Below, in pieces: positions 34,601 through 42,780 of a stretch of DNA of 57,299 nt. Under the pieces are notes generated by a model that searched no databases, had not been told where the DNA came from, and saw only the letters and a list, made by a program, of their open reading frames with translations. Position numbers and translations under genes: made by a program. Numbering within the stretch: the first letter of the stretch is position 1; the number at the start of each line of letters is the position of its first letter. The DNA comes from Lachnospiraceae bacterium (GTDB taxonomy: Bacteria; Bacillota; Clostridia; Lachnospirales; Lachnospiraceae): NCBI GenBank assembly GCA_017444015.1, contig JAFSXN010000109.1:1-57299 (forward strand), written 5' to 3'.

Positions 34601-34690
34601 CACGAGATGGATCTTTCGGATCTTAAGGCAAGTCCTTTTATGACGGTAAGGCCGGACAACATACGGGTGAATATTACAGTCAGAGAATAA
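31610..34690 (+). CDS. Baseplate J-like (gp6/Afp11-type) protein, large
   Basis: The 1026-residue protein is of the large J/gp6 baseplate class. The N-terminal part has WQFDYDRDTKNADIGGAIARIF and MLNRMPERYHAEFVNMLD, and the C-terminal core has NPVRAYGGSDMETVEEALKRG and VSVRDYINDI, which match the baseplate J domain (wedge dimerisation). An acidic insert lies near residues 165-190. The start is TTG 31610, with GGAGG 11 bases upstream. In eCIS the Afp11-type wedge protein forms the baseplate ring with the Afp12 type. Confident on family; the boundaries of the inserted domains are unclear. Confidence 0.87.
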   Translation: MKLFDLSTESIENRIRNLAKKYVPEWQFDYDRDTKNADIGGAIARIFALQMMENVDMLNRMPERYHAEFVNMLDISQRPAQAAGSMVVFSLIDGTVPGTKIVKGTRLVADTTTENGDSIYFETEREIYVTGARITDAFMTDREEGSLVPLLGDFTPDPLIDGIEVRDEEEEESFTEDEPEVTEEEDVYLHRIRPFVLFSETGDISGNVLILYHDFIFDQEDEPIYIRITGNEAFNRQIEAGNYRFRYFSKRGISDFDEVKLLSDGETFLLKKSRPNRRFLSGNREYSVVVLERISGKREETMVSGLSLSSSGGERPLEYVTDGMSEFSQNRFLPFTDTLSVYNECYLGHNLYFSRAGAEITLRFKVSYPEKTLSLSRREEDAELKIIKRKPKSIASEVPAEAYADEIGLEYFNGTGWKRLRCKEDYSRIFADGQACEVTLSFICPSDWEETQSGAFTGRAIRMRLMASENCYLRPCIHHYPAISEPTVRFSYEGSFVSPKRVQLLSGTRRRDITSALKKAENAGDGFSVMSSGEYRDDALYLGFDKPLADGPVSLYFELDDVVNQRSLQCVFEYSTMSGFKRLRILDQTLSFSRSGAVFFIPPSDMHELSIEQKRRYWIRIRRKQTQHDGESRLFLPRIRRILLNVVNVKNIVTLPEQNYYLSETEPDQRVSLPPGHILKAEVWVNETGSLSREEINTLLTERPEDIRIEWDIFGGVSSAFVRWEETESFLNVPSRRCYLLDRVTNEIVFSDGLSADVPRVTDDVSFKVTLLTTDGETGNIGAEHINETAGTELYIDQVTNPVRAYGGSDMETVEEALKRGASILYGRGRLVSVRDYINDILGFSKSIAKAACVLGDLIGGGHNDAAISFVLLMRDYKEGSFSFHRVAGSLREHLLQSSSVTVADEQLYIVEPIFIRLSVSIWAEVISYDDTFEVQSLITELLTRYLDPIEGDGGSGWEIGTIPKPSQIRMKLAGLVSYAVITKSVMTVQYTDAGGEHEMDLSDLKASPFMTVRPDNIRVNITVRE

Positions 34691-34724
34691 TATCAGATAT
34701 ATGAAACGGAAACGGGAGTAACCA

Positions 34725-36818
34725 TTGCTTAGGATTGAAACCAACACGGGAAGAACATACGAAGAGAGGATGGGGGACGCGCTTGCGGCTCTGCCTCTCA
34801 TATCCGGAGAGTGGACCAATTACAACCCTTCGGATCCCGGCATTACGATACTGGAAAACCTCATCGCTTTTGAGACGCTGCAGGGGACTTATATAGACGA
34901 TATCGGAAACAGGGCCAGGTTTGCCCTTTTGAAAATGGCAGGCTTTACCCCGAAAAAAGGGAAATGCGCAAGGCTCTTGCTTTCCGCGGATATCCTTAAG
35001 GAACAGACGGAGTTTGGCAACAGTGAACGTTTTCTGATCGGTGATCTTGTATTTGAGACCAGAAGCGCCCTTTCAGCAGGCGGGCGAAGGCTCACCGGCG
35101 TTTTTTCAAGCTTCGGCGGGAGTCTGCACGATTTAAGCTTCTTAACGGATCGGGTCTATAATACCCCGGCTGACATCTTCGGAGAGCGTCCGAAGGTGGG
35201 GGACTGTATCTATTTTATCGCGGATTCCCTGCCCGGGCCGGGAGAGGATACCTTCTTCTATATCGCTATGGATATCCGGGTAAACAGGAATCCGGTAGAG
35301 GACCGGGCGGATAATATTTTCGCTGCCCTTTCCTGGGAATGCTATACGGAGGCAGGCTTTCAGGAGATGAAGGTGAAGGATTTTACCGGTGCTTTTCTTT
35401 CAAGCGGAGAGATCAAGCTTCGGATGCCTGACGCAAAGGCCTGTATTTATGATAAGCTTCCGATGTCCGGCTTTTGTATCCGGGCTACCCTGACGCACGC
35501 CCATTATGACATACGTCCCAGAGTGACGCTGATAGCCGGTTTCCTGTTTGAGGTATGGCAGAAGGACTCAAGGGCTCTGTGTCTGACATTTCAGAAAAAG
35601 GAACGCGTTACGGTAGTAAACCCTTTGGGAGAGGAGGCCTATATACTCTGCTTCTGCAAGGAAAAAAAGGGTCCCTCCTATCATAGATACGAGCTTCAGA
35701 CAACCAAACAGCAGAGGGGAAGATACTGTCTGTATTCCAAAGAAGAGAACGGGGATTTTTCCCTGGAATTTGATCCCGATTCCTATGGCTTCGGACCTGC
35801 CAGGGTAAAGGACGCGATCCGGGTCGTCCTCTACAGCGAGGAGATAATGCGGCAGTACAGGGTCGGAACCGTTCTCGGCTATGACGAGCAGGAGTTTTCC
35901 CTTCCCCTGTCCCATATCGTACCGGATACCTTCTGCCTGATCGCGAAAAGAACTACGGCAGAGGGAGAGCTTTTTGATTTCGTACGGCCCGGGAAATACG
36001 GGGACGGCGCTCTGACCTACCGGCTTTCGGAGATCGACGGACGGGTCATCATTGAGGATGCCGGAGATTTCATCGGCGCTGAGCTTTTTATGGGAGGAAT
36101 TTCCGTTACAGAGGGACCGAGAGGCAATATACGTCCCGGGGGACAGCTTACCTGTGTAAGATCAGACGGCAGGATAAGCTTTTATAATCCGGGACCGGGT
36201 ACCGGCGGGGCTTTTCGGGAAACCCTTGAAGAGGTAAGGATGCGCTTTCGGGAGGATGTTTATACCCCCTATACCTGCGTAACGGCAGGGGATTACGAAC
36301 GGATCGTTTCTATGGCGCCGGGACTTTGTATCAGAAAGGTCCATGCGGTAATGGACCCGATGCAGAATCTTGTACATATTTCGGTGCTTCCTCAAACCGG
36401 GGAGGAGCATCCCGGCCTGTCGGAGGAGTATCTTAAGGTTATCGATGAAACCATTTTCAAGCGAAGACTGATCACGACCAGATATCAGATCCTTCCGCCG
36501 GTTTATACCGCTGTCGCGGCGAGGGCGACAGTCTATGTCAAGCGACGTTATACCGACAGTAAGGAGCTGATCAGGGAAACGCTCAAGGAACTCCTGAATT
36601 ATCCGGAATCCGACAGAAATTTCGGGGAGCCGCTCAGGTTTGAGGATGTGTTCCGTATCCTCGAGGAGCTTGACTGTGTGGAATATGTCTATGAGCTTTC
36701 GTTAGCGCCACAAAACAAACGGTTTACGAAAATGAAGGGCGCAGATATCTATCCTGCGGAAAACTGTCTGCTGTATCCGGGGGATATCGATATAGAAACT
36801 ATTACATACGAGAGGTAG
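34725..36818 (+). CDS. Second gp6/J-like baseplate protein
   Basis: This 697-residue product starts with TYEERMGDALAALPLISGEWTNYNPSDPGITILE (core WTNYNPSDPGITILE), the usual opening of putative baseplate assembly proteins. Its C-terminus has YTPYTCVTAGDYERIV, ARATVYVKRRYT and FGEPLRFEDVFRILEEL, matching the C-terminal part of gp6-like proteins. TTG 34725 is the start, with GGGAG about 7 bases upstream. A pair of gp6-type proteins encoded in tandem suggests a heterodimeric wedge, as for the two gp6 subunits per wedge in T4. The following gene encodes the gpI-type partner. Confidence 0.85.
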   Translation: MLRIETNTGRTYEERMGDALAALPLISGEWTNYNPSDPGITILENLIAFETLQGTYIDDIGNRARFALLKMAGFTPKKGKCARLLLSADILKEQTEFGNSERFLIGDLVFETRSALSAGGRRLTGVFSSFGGSLHDLSFLTDRVYNTPADIFGERPKVGDCIYFIADSLPGPGEDTFFYIAMDIRVNRNPVEDRADNIFAALSWECYTEAGFQEMKVKDFTGAFLSSGEIKLRMPDAKACIYDKLPMSGFCIRATLTHAHYDIRPRVTLIAGFLFEVWQKDSRALCLTFQKKERVTVVNPLGEEAYILCFCKEKKGPSYHRYELQTTKQQRGRYCLYSKEENGDFSLEFDPDSYGFGPARVKDAIRVVLYSEEIMRQYRVGTVLGYDEQEFSLPLSHIVPDTFCLIAKRTTAEGELFDFVRPGKYGDGALTYRLSEIDGRVIIEDAGDFIGAELFMGGISVTEGPRGNIRPGGQLTCVRSDGRISFYNPGPGTGGAFRETLEEVRMRFREDVYTPYTCVTAGDYERIVSMAPGLCIRKVHAVMDPMQNLVHISVLPQTGEEHPGLSEEYLKVIDETIFKRRLITTRYQILPPVYTAVAARATVYVKRRYTDSKELIRETLKELLNYPESDRNFGEPLRFEDVFRILEELDCVEYVYELSLAPQNKRFTKMKGADIYPAENCLLYPGDIDIETITYER

Positions 36819-36823
36819 GGGCG

Positions 36824-37906
36824 GTGCCAAGATACAGCATCCGAAAAAACAGAATAAAAAACGGATCGGTTACGGGGTTTCGGATCGGAGAGGACGGAAG
36901 TCTTACGTTTGATCCGGAGTATCTCTATCATCTCGTTTTTTTGAAGGGACTTGACAGTACCGTAAAGGGAAACGAATGGGGCAGGATCTCTCTTATGGTC
37001 AACAAGGGAGAGAATACCGTTTACAGCATTTACGCGCTGACAGAGGACGATCCCAAAAAGGCAGAGGAGCTTGACGGTTTTTTAACGGATCCGGGCGTTG
37101 ACGCGCCGCAAAAGCTTTCGAGAATCAAGCGTATGGGCGCAAAACGCTTCGCGGAAGCGGACGATGCTCTGGTATACGATATTACCGGACGATTTCTATA
37201 TCTGGCCATTGAGGCTTCGGGCACGGGTCCGCTTACGATCTCTGACATCGTTGCGGACAGCACCGGAGATAATTTTATGAATGCCTTTCCGCAGGTATAC
37301 CACGACAGGAACAGCTTTTTCCATCGCTTTCTTTCTGTTTTTTCCAGCATCTATAACGATTTCCAGCGGGAGATAGAGGCGTTGCCGACGATCCTTGATC
37401 TGGATACCTGCAGTGAGGAACAGCTCCTTATTTACGGACAGTGGCTCGGAATTGAGCTGAGGGAGGGTCTTCTGCCGACAGAGGTGATGCGAAAGCTCTT
37501 AAAGGAGGGCTATGAGCTGAACCGGATGAAGGGAACCAGAGAGGCGATCGAGCGTGTCTTAACTATCGTTCTCGGGGAAAAGCCGGTAATTATCGAGCAT
37601 AATCAGGTTCGGGCGCTGCAGCAGAGGGATGATTTTGATCTTCCGCCCCAGTTTTCGGTGAGAGGACTTTATGATGTATCGATCCTCGTAAAGAGGAAGC
37701 TGACAGAGGAACTCAGGCATCAGGTGTTCTTTCTTTTGGAGCAGTTTAAGCCGGTACGGACAAGGTTTTCGATCTCTCAGATGGACGAACGGGCGACAGC
37801 GGATTCCAACAGCTATTTAGATGTCAATACCGTTCTTTCCGGAATGGGTCCAGCCGTAAAGCTGGATGAGAATTCATCGGTGGACGGTATCGCGGTACTG
37901 AAGTAA
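36824..37906 (+). CDS. Baseplate protein, P2 gpI-like (Afp12-type)
   Basis: The 360-residue protein has an N-terminal beta domain (about 1-140) and a C-terminal gpI-like domain with FMNAFPQVYHDRNSFFHRFLSVF (core FPQVYHD), WLGIELREGLLPTEVMRKLL and GYELNRMKGTREAIERVL. These match phage tail protein I, which links wedge to fibre network. It begins at GTG 36824 with a GAGGTAGGGG SD. In phages and Afp a tail fibre gene normally follows; here an ABC ATPase follows instead and no fibre gene is visible anywhere in the window. Confidence 0.88.
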   Translation: MPRYSIRKNRIKNGSVTGFRIGEDGSLTFDPEYLYHLVFLKGLDSTVKGNEWGRISLMVNKGENTVYSIYALTEDDPKKAEELDGFLTDPGVDAPQKLSRIKRMGAKRFAEADDALVYDITGRFLYLAIEASGTGPLTISDIVADSTGDNFMNAFPQVYHDRNSFFHRFLSVFSSIYNDFQREIEALPTILDLDTCSEEQLLIYGQWLGIELREGLLPTEVMRKLLKEGYELNRMKGTREAIERVLTIVLGEKPVIIEHNQVRALQQRDDFDLPPQFSVRGLYDVSILVKRKLTEELRHQVFFLLEQFKPVRTRFSISQMDERATADSNSYLDVNTVLSGMGPAVKLDENSSVDGIAVLK

Positions 37907-37910
37907 GTTT

Positions 37911-38567
37911 ATGATTATCTTTGAGCATGTAAGGAAACAATATGAGGGTATGCACCGCCCTGTGTTCGAAAGCTTTTCAGAAACCATAGAGGACGGAGAG
38001 TTCGTCCTTATCACGGGAGAGAGCGGAACCGGAAAGAGTACCTTAATAAGGCTTCTTTTAAAGGAAACGGAGCCGGACGGCGGGGAGATCTACGTCGACG
38101 GAAAGCCCCTTTCTCAGATCGGCAAGGGGGAGATCCCGCTCTATCGCAGGGGGATCGGGACGGTGTTTCAGGATTTTAAGCTGTTTGAGGAATATACGGT
38201 ATTTGGCAACCTGGAGCTTGTTATGAAGCTGACCGGTGGCGGCGGCAGGGGATCAGAGCTTAAGGTCACGCATATCCTGAAGCTTTTGGGAATCGACCGG
38301 CTGCATAAAAGGTATCCGAGAGAGCTTTCGGGAGGCGAGAAGCAGAAGGTCTGTATGGCCAGGGCTTTGATCAATATGCCGAAGCTCTTACTTGCGGACG
38401 AGCCTACCGGCAATCTGGATCCGGAGAGCTCCATAGAAATCTTAAAGCTATTGGAGGTCGTACACAGACAGGGGATCACCGTGGTTATGGCGACGCATGA
38501 TCTGGACAGCTGTGAGAGGGTTTTTACAAAAATAAGGACGATCAATCTGGATCGGATGTATCTTTAA
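37911..38567 (+). CDS. FtsE-like ABC ATPase within the CIS locus
   Basis: This 218-residue ATPase has all ABC motifs: Walker A GESGTGKST (from residue 36), Q-loop VFQDFKLF, signature LSGGEKQKV (from about 139), Walker B LLLADEPTGNLDPE and switch His in VVMATHD. The overall sequence (IPLYRRGIGTVFQDFKL, ARALINMPKLLLADEPTGNLD) is closest to FtsE, the cytoplasmic ATPase of the FtsEX complex that controls peptidoglycan hydrolases. No FtsX-like four-helix permease is encoded in the window. It starts four bases after the gpI-like gene and is followed by a two-helix membrane protein. It may bind one of the locus's membrane proteins instead of FtsX and couple cell-wall opening or anchoring to the machine. 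Confidence 0.85.
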   Translation: MIIFEHVRKQYEGMHRPVFESFSETIEDGEFVLITGESGTGKSTLIRLLLKETEPDGGEIYVDGKPLSQIGKGEIPLYRRGIGTVFQDFKLFEEYTVFGNLELVMKLTGGGGRGSELKVTHILKLLGIDRLHKRYPRELSGGEKQKVCMARALINMPKLLLADEPTGNLDPESSIEILKLLEVVHRQGITVVMATHDLDSCERVFTKIRTINLDRMYL

Positions 38568-38594
38568 TGATCTTTGGGAGGAGATAGACGAAAC

Positions 38595-39527
38595 ATGTCA
38601 AATTTTCAGAAGGGTCTGATCGTTGCTTCGTGTGTTTTTTACGCGGCGACCATCTACAGCTTTTTTACGCTGGAAACCTATATCGTTGTGCTGTTCTTTC
38701 TTCTGCACAGCATGTGTCTCATTCTTTTCTGCTACCGGACCTATATGGAGGTTTCGGGAGATATCGTGTCTTTAGAGACCTATCATCATGATATCGGGGC
38801 AGAGCTTGCGGAGAAGGATAATATGCTGGCAAAGCTTAAGGAGTCTGTAGAAAAGAGAAAGGACGAACTGAGAGAGCGGCTGGATCGGATCGAGGCGTTG
38901 GAGCTGGAGCGGGACGGACTGAAGGGAAAGGTGACGGAGCTTGTAGCGTCCATAGAGGAATTAAAGGAGAAGAACGATAAAAAACAGCAGGATGCGCTTC
39001 GGGAAAACGCTTACGAGCTGCTGCCGGCGCCGGATCCCGGGTATGACGGGATGAGCCCTGTCAACATCCTCGGAATAGCGAAAAACGCGAAGGATGAGCT
39101 TATGGGAGACGCCAGAAAGGCGGGTATGAATATCAATATCTCCTCCGCGAACGAGCTTCTGTTTATCTACGCGGATCCTTTAAGACTTAAGTGGCTGTTT
39201 TACAATATCATTGATAACTCCATAAAGTATATGCGAAAGGCCGGTTCCTTAGTCATCACCTTTTCAAAGATTGATGAGGATATCTTCATCGTCTGCAAGG
39301 ATACCGGGGCAGGACTTAAGGAAGAGGAGACCAGACATATTTTTGAACTGAACTATCAGGGCTCCAACCGCGTCAGCGGAAACGGACTGGGACTGGCCCA
39401 GGCCAGAGCCATCGTTGAGTATTACAACGGCACGATTTACGCAAGGAGTACGGAGGGCAGGGGAATGGGCATCTACATCCAGATCCCCCAGGGAGAGCCT
39501 GAGGTAAAGGAAAAGCATGAACATTAG
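38595..39527 (+). CDS. Two-helix membrane protein with a histidine kinase-type ATPase domain lacking a clear phosphoacceptor
   Basis: The 310-residue protein (ATG 38595, SD GGGAGGAG) has two N-terminal membrane helices (about 6-25 and 28-48), a charged coiled coil (about 65-130) and a HATPase_c domain with N box NIIDNSIKY (from 204), G1 DTGAGL (from 236), F box IFELNYQG and G2 GNGLGLAQA (from 262). No canonical H box is present at the expected position before the ATPase domain. YHHD near residue 62, right after the second helix, is the only His candidate and sits too far from the N box for a standard HisKA. It has no sensor domain and no response regulator nearby. It overlaps the next gene by 11 bases. 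Confidence 0.75.
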   Translation: MSNFQKGLIVASCVFYAATIYSFFTLETYIVVLFFLLHSMCLILFCYRTYMEVSGDIVSLETYHHDIGAELAEKDNMLAKLKESVEKRKDELRERLDRIEALELERDGLKGKVTELVASIEELKEKNDKKQQDALRENAYELLPAPDPGYDGMSPVNILGIAKNAKDELMGDARKAGMNINISSANELLFIYADPLRLKWLFYNIIDNSIKYMRKAGSLVITFSKIDEDIFIVCKDTGAGLKEEETRHIFELNYQGSNRVSGNGLGLAQARAIVEYYNGTIYARSTEGRGMGIYIQIPQGEPEVKEKHEH

Positions 39528-40212
39528 AGAATCGGAAGAAAGATCCATCCGCCTTGTTCTGACGGCGGTTTTAGCGTTTTATATCATGACGACCGTACTT
39601 GCCATCGCCTTTTTAAAGCTGTCGGGAAATCTCCATACGATGGCGGACACAACTCTTGACGACTCCGAGAATGTTATGGAGGAGATAGAAGGCAGGGTCG
39701 AGGGTTTTAAGGACGATCGGGAGGAGAAGGAAGGCTCGGTAAGGTGGGATAGAAACGATACGGCGGAGAAGGCACAGGAGCTTCAGAAAATCGTCATAGA
39801 CGAGCCGGAAGAGGTCCGCGCGGAGCCTGCCCTGGAATCGTCTGAAGAGATTATGGAAGAGCCCATGCAGGAAGAGCCGGAACCGGAAAAGGAATACTAC
39901 TCCTTCGTATCGACCAATGTGGAAAACGGTCTGAATATGCGCATAGAACCGGATATCAACTCAGAAAGCATCTATAAGCTGCCCCCGGGTTCAAAGGGTC
40001 TGGTGATAGAGCTTGGAGATACGTGGAGCAAGGTAAGCGCGCAGGGATATACGGGGTATTGCGATAACGAGTATCTTTCCATGCGCCAGATCACGAAGGA
40101 GGAATATCTTAAGCAGATCGACGAGATGGAATTTGCCGGGGAAGAAGCCTCTAGCGGGCAGGAGGAAGTTCCGAGTGCCGAAACTGAGAGCGCAGAGGAT
40201 GTAATGCAGTAA
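39517..40212 (+). CDS. Membrane-anchored bacterial SH3 domain protein
   Basis: This 231-residue protein has one N-terminal membrane helix (about residues 13-35), an acidic Glu/Pro-rich linker (about 45-125) and an SH3b domain (about 130-190) with NGLNMRIEPDINSESIYKLP (core LNMR), GDTWSKVSAQGYTGYCDNEYL. Bacterial SH3 domains outside the membrane commonly bind peptidoglycan cross-bridges or other wall polymers. The acidic C-terminal tail is likely disordered. It is coupled to the HATPase gene by overlap. It could hold the machine, or its FtsE-like ATPase, at the cell wall. Confidence 0.8.
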   Translation: MNIRESEERSIRLVLTAVLAFYIMTTVLAIAFLKLSGNLHTMADTTLDDSENVMEEIEGRVEGFKDDREEKEGSVRWDRNDTAEKAQELQKIVIDEPEEVRAEPALESSEEIMEEPMQEEPEPEKEYYSFVSTNVENGLNMRIEPDINSESIYKLPPGSKGLVIELGDTWSKVSAQGYTGYCDNEYLSMRQITKEEYLKQIDEMEFAGEEASSGQEEVPSAETESAEDVMQ

Positions 40213-40238
40213 CGGCAGGACGATGAACAGGAGTCAGG

Positions 40239-40433
40239 ATGGCTGAAAAAAAGAATCAGGAGGACCCTTACTACGCGGAAGAGCCCGACTGGATGGAATA
40301 CAGGGAGAGAGAACAGGAAGAGTCACTGAATCGAAGCAGAGGCGTTTTTTTGAGCAGGGATCAGAAATCCATCAATACGGCGGCCTCTGTCTTTGAGAAG
40401 GGGACGATTTTTCAGGTCAGTTCGGAGAGGTAA
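40239..40433 (+). CDS. Small acidic protein of unknown function
   Basis: The 64-residue product has no recognised domain, is rich in Glu, Arg and Ser, and has no membrane segment. It is supported as real by an SD (CAGGAG) before ATG 40239 and by its tight fit between the SH3 gene and the AAA+ gene, whose ATG follows its stop by one base. A small adaptor for the ATPase is possible; this is inference from position. Confidence 0.55.
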   Translation: MAEKKNQEDPYYAEEPDWMEYREREQEESLNRSRGVFLSRDQKSINTAASVFEKGTIFQVSSER

Positions 40434-40434
40434 T

Positions 40435-42777
40435 ATGGCAGATCGTTATGACGAAGGGTTACTGACAGAGCCCTTCCGGGATTACAATGAATATATGGAA
40501 TATATCTTCGACTGCGTCAATTCGGGATTGGACCGGTACATTACCGGGATGAAATCGGTCTACGCGGCCGGAGACGGAAGCTATAAGAATGTGCTTTACC
40601 CGGATATAGAAATCGCAGGCGATATGTGTAAGGGGAAGCTTGCGCTGTTTCATAAGGGAAGCCTGACAGAAGAACATCCGGGCGAAGAAGAGCCTGTGGA
40701 GGATCCTTCGGAGGAGCCTGAGGAGGATGAGGAAGACGTAGACGATGAGTTGTTGAGTCTTTTACAGGATTTTTCCGCAACGGAGCCGGAGGAGCCGGAG
40801 GAAGAGGAGACAGTAATAAGCACCGGTCCCCTTAACTTAAGGGAGCGTCTTTCCTATATTGAAAAAAGAGCGGCGCTTACAGAGGAAGGAGGGACCGAAC
40901 TTCCCTTTTACAGGCTCTGCAAAAAAATGAGCTTTGAGCCCTTTACGGTATTCTGTTTTGCCGCAGGGATCCTTTCCTCGACCCAGACCGATTATGCCGG
41001 GGTATTTCAGATCGTAAATGAAAACGGAAACCTTGCTTCGCCTACCATTGAATCCGCGGCGAAGGTCTTCTTCGGGCCTGATTTTTCCATTACCGGCGCT
41101 TACGGCGACATGTCTACCTGTTTAGAACAGCTCTTACCGGTGCTGTCCTTAAGTGTTTCGGGGAGTATGCCGTTTTCGACTGTCGTTTCTCCGGATAAGC
41201 GGGTCATTGACTGTCTCTTCGGACGGAATCCCGATAAGCTCGATGAGGATTATTCCAGGTTTATCATGATGCTGACAGATGATAAAGAGCTGCCGCCGAT
41301 ACTCGCGAATCAGGGAGTCCTTGACGAAATGGAGATCTCCTATGGCGAAGGGGTACGGATCTTTTATTATTTCGGCGATGAGGGAAGCGGGAGACGTTTT
41401 TTTGTCAAACAGTTCTGCAGAAAGCAGGATTTAAAGGCGATCACCATCGACTGCAAAAAGCTGTTTAATTATGATTTTCATTTTGTCGAGCGGGCGCTCT
41501 GGGCGGTAACGAGGGAATGTATCCTGACCGGCTCCTGTTGTTGTCTGACGGAGCTTAGCTTCCGAGAAGAGGAGAAGGAGAAGTTCTTCGGCTATATGGA
41601 CATGGCCTTTGCAAAGCTCACGGAGCAGGGAATCATGGTCTTTGCCATGAGCAAGGAACACATTGATTTCAGACAGGTCACAAAGCTAGCCTATACGGAG
41701 CTTGAGCTGCCTACGCCGGATACCGGGGAGCGTCAGGCCTGCTGGGAATATTACCGGAAGGATTATACCCTGGCCCCTGATATCGATACCCTGGAGATGT
41801 CAACGAAGTTTCTGTTTACGCCGGGGAAGATCCACGATGCCTTAAAGCACGCCAGATCCCTGTCGGTCATGGCGCAGGAAAAGGAGATCAGCAGGGAAAA
41901 GCTGTTCCAGGGCTGTTATATCCAGATGAGCTCGGAGCTGACGCAGAAGGCGACAAAGATCAAGGCGAATTTCGGATTTGAAGATATCGTTATGAACCCG
42001 AGCCAGAAGGAGACACTGCTTCATGCCATCGACCAGATGAACTTCCGTAAGCAGGTCTATGAGAACTGGCACTATACCAAGAAATATCCCTACGGCAGAG
42101 GACTGTCGATCCTGTTGTTCGGCGCGCCCGGAACCGGAAAATCCATGTGCGCCCAGGTGATAGCCCATGAGTTGAATCTGGAGCTTTACCGGGTGGATCT
42201 TTCGAAGGTTATCGATAAGTACGTCGGGGAAACGGAAAAATCGATCTCTATGATTTTTCGAGAGGCAAAGAAGTGTAATGTAGTCCTTTTCTTTGACGAG
42301 TGCGATACGCTGTTTGCGAAGCGTTCGGACGACGGCGGCTCCAATCAGGCGTCGAACAATAATAAGACCGCGCTTCTTTTACAGGAGGTCGAGGCTTACG
42401 ACGGGGTATCGGTCCTTGCGACCAACTACAAGCATAACATCGATCCGGCGTTCTTCAGGCGGATGAAATACATCGTGGAGTTTCAGTTCCCCGATCCTGA
42501 CACAAGGGAAATGCTTTGGACGACGACGATCCCCAAGGATACCCCTCTTGCGGAGGATGTGGATATCCGGTTCCTTGCGGAGAAATTTGAGTTTGTAGGC
42601 GGTAATATCAAAAACTGCATTTTGAACGCCGCCTTCCTTGCCGCCGCGGATCCAAAGGCTTGCGGCAAGGTATGGATGCGGCATTATCTGAACGCGATCA
42701 AATATGAGTTTGTCAAGGTAGGAAAGGTTTTCACAAGATCGGATTTCGAACCTTACGCGGAAGAGGTGGGATTATAA
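40435..42777 (+). CDS. AAA+ ATPase of the CIS locus (Afp15/Pvc15-like)
   Basis: The 780-residue protein starts at ATG 40435 (SD GGAGAGG); an upstream in-frame start lies in the previous gene. An acidic linker (about 80-125) precedes a degenerate ATPase-like region in the middle (about 240-480), where a glycine-rich GDEGSGRRFF stands in for a P-loop. The C-terminal AAA domain is intact: Walker A GAPGTGKS (from 563), Walker B VVLFFDECD (D 621), then VLATN and an FRRM arginine segment. This architecture is that of the AAA+ protein present in nearly all eCIS loci, which Afp/PVC work links to assembly or cargo loading. It directly precedes the cargo-like genes, as in Afp and PVC. Confidence 0.9.
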   Translation: MADRYDEGLLTEPFRDYNEYMEYIFDCVNSGLDRYITGMKSVYAAGDGSYKNVLYPDIEIAGDMCKGKLALFHKGSLTEEHPGEEEPVEDPSEEPEEDEEDVDDELLSLLQDFSATEPEEPEEEETVISTGPLNLRERLSYIEKRAALTEEGGTELPFYRLCKKMSFEPFTVFCFAAGILSSTQTDYAGVFQIVNENGNLASPTIESAAKVFFGPDFSITGAYGDMSTCLEQLLPVLSLSVSGSMPFSTVVSPDKRVIDCLFGRNPDKLDEDYSRFIMMLTDDKELPPILANQGVLDEMEISYGEGVRIFYYFGDEGSGRRFFVKQFCRKQDLKAITIDCKKLFNYDFHFVERALWAVTRECILTGSCCCLTELSFREEEKEKFFGYMDMAFAKLTEQGIMVFAMSKEHIDFRQVTKLAYTELELPTPDTGERQACWEYYRKDYTLAPDIDTLEMSTKFLFTPGKIHDALKHARSLSVMAQEKEISREKLFQGCYIQMSSELTQKATKIKANFGFEDIVMNPSQKETLLHAIDQMNFRKQVYENWHYTKKYPYGRGLSILLFGAPGTGKSMCAQVIAHELNLELYRVDLSKVIDKYVGETEKSISMIFREAKKCNVVLFFDECDTLFAKRSDDGGSNQASNNNKTALLLQEVEAYDGVSVLATNYKHNIDPAFFRRMKYIVEFQFPDPDTREMLWTTTIPKDTPLAEDVDIRFLAEKFEFVGGNIKNCILNAAFLAAADPKACGKVWMRHYLNAIKYEFVKVGKVFTRSDFEPYAEEVGL

Positions 42778-42780
42778 AAT

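Noticed and set aside
19181-37906. Defective or complete prophage
   Set aside because: Tail-type genes are abundant, but there is no capsid, portal, terminase, integrase, lysis or replication gene. The DUF4255 cap and AAA+ ATPase mark a CIS locus.
37911-39527. Ordinary ftsE-ftsX operon
   Set aside because: The gene after the FtsE-like ATPase encodes two membrane helices and a HATPase domain, not the four-helix FtsX permease.
36824-40433. Tail fibre gene in the expected place after the gpI-like gene
   Set aside because: I looked for a long beta-rich repetitive fibre-like product here and in the cargo region, but found only the ATPase, membrane and cargo-like genes.
19181-42777. Type VI secretion system
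   Set aside because: There is one fused sheath gene instead of TssB/TssC, and no TssJ, TssL, TssM or ClpV-type gene. The AAA+ protein is of the eCIS type.
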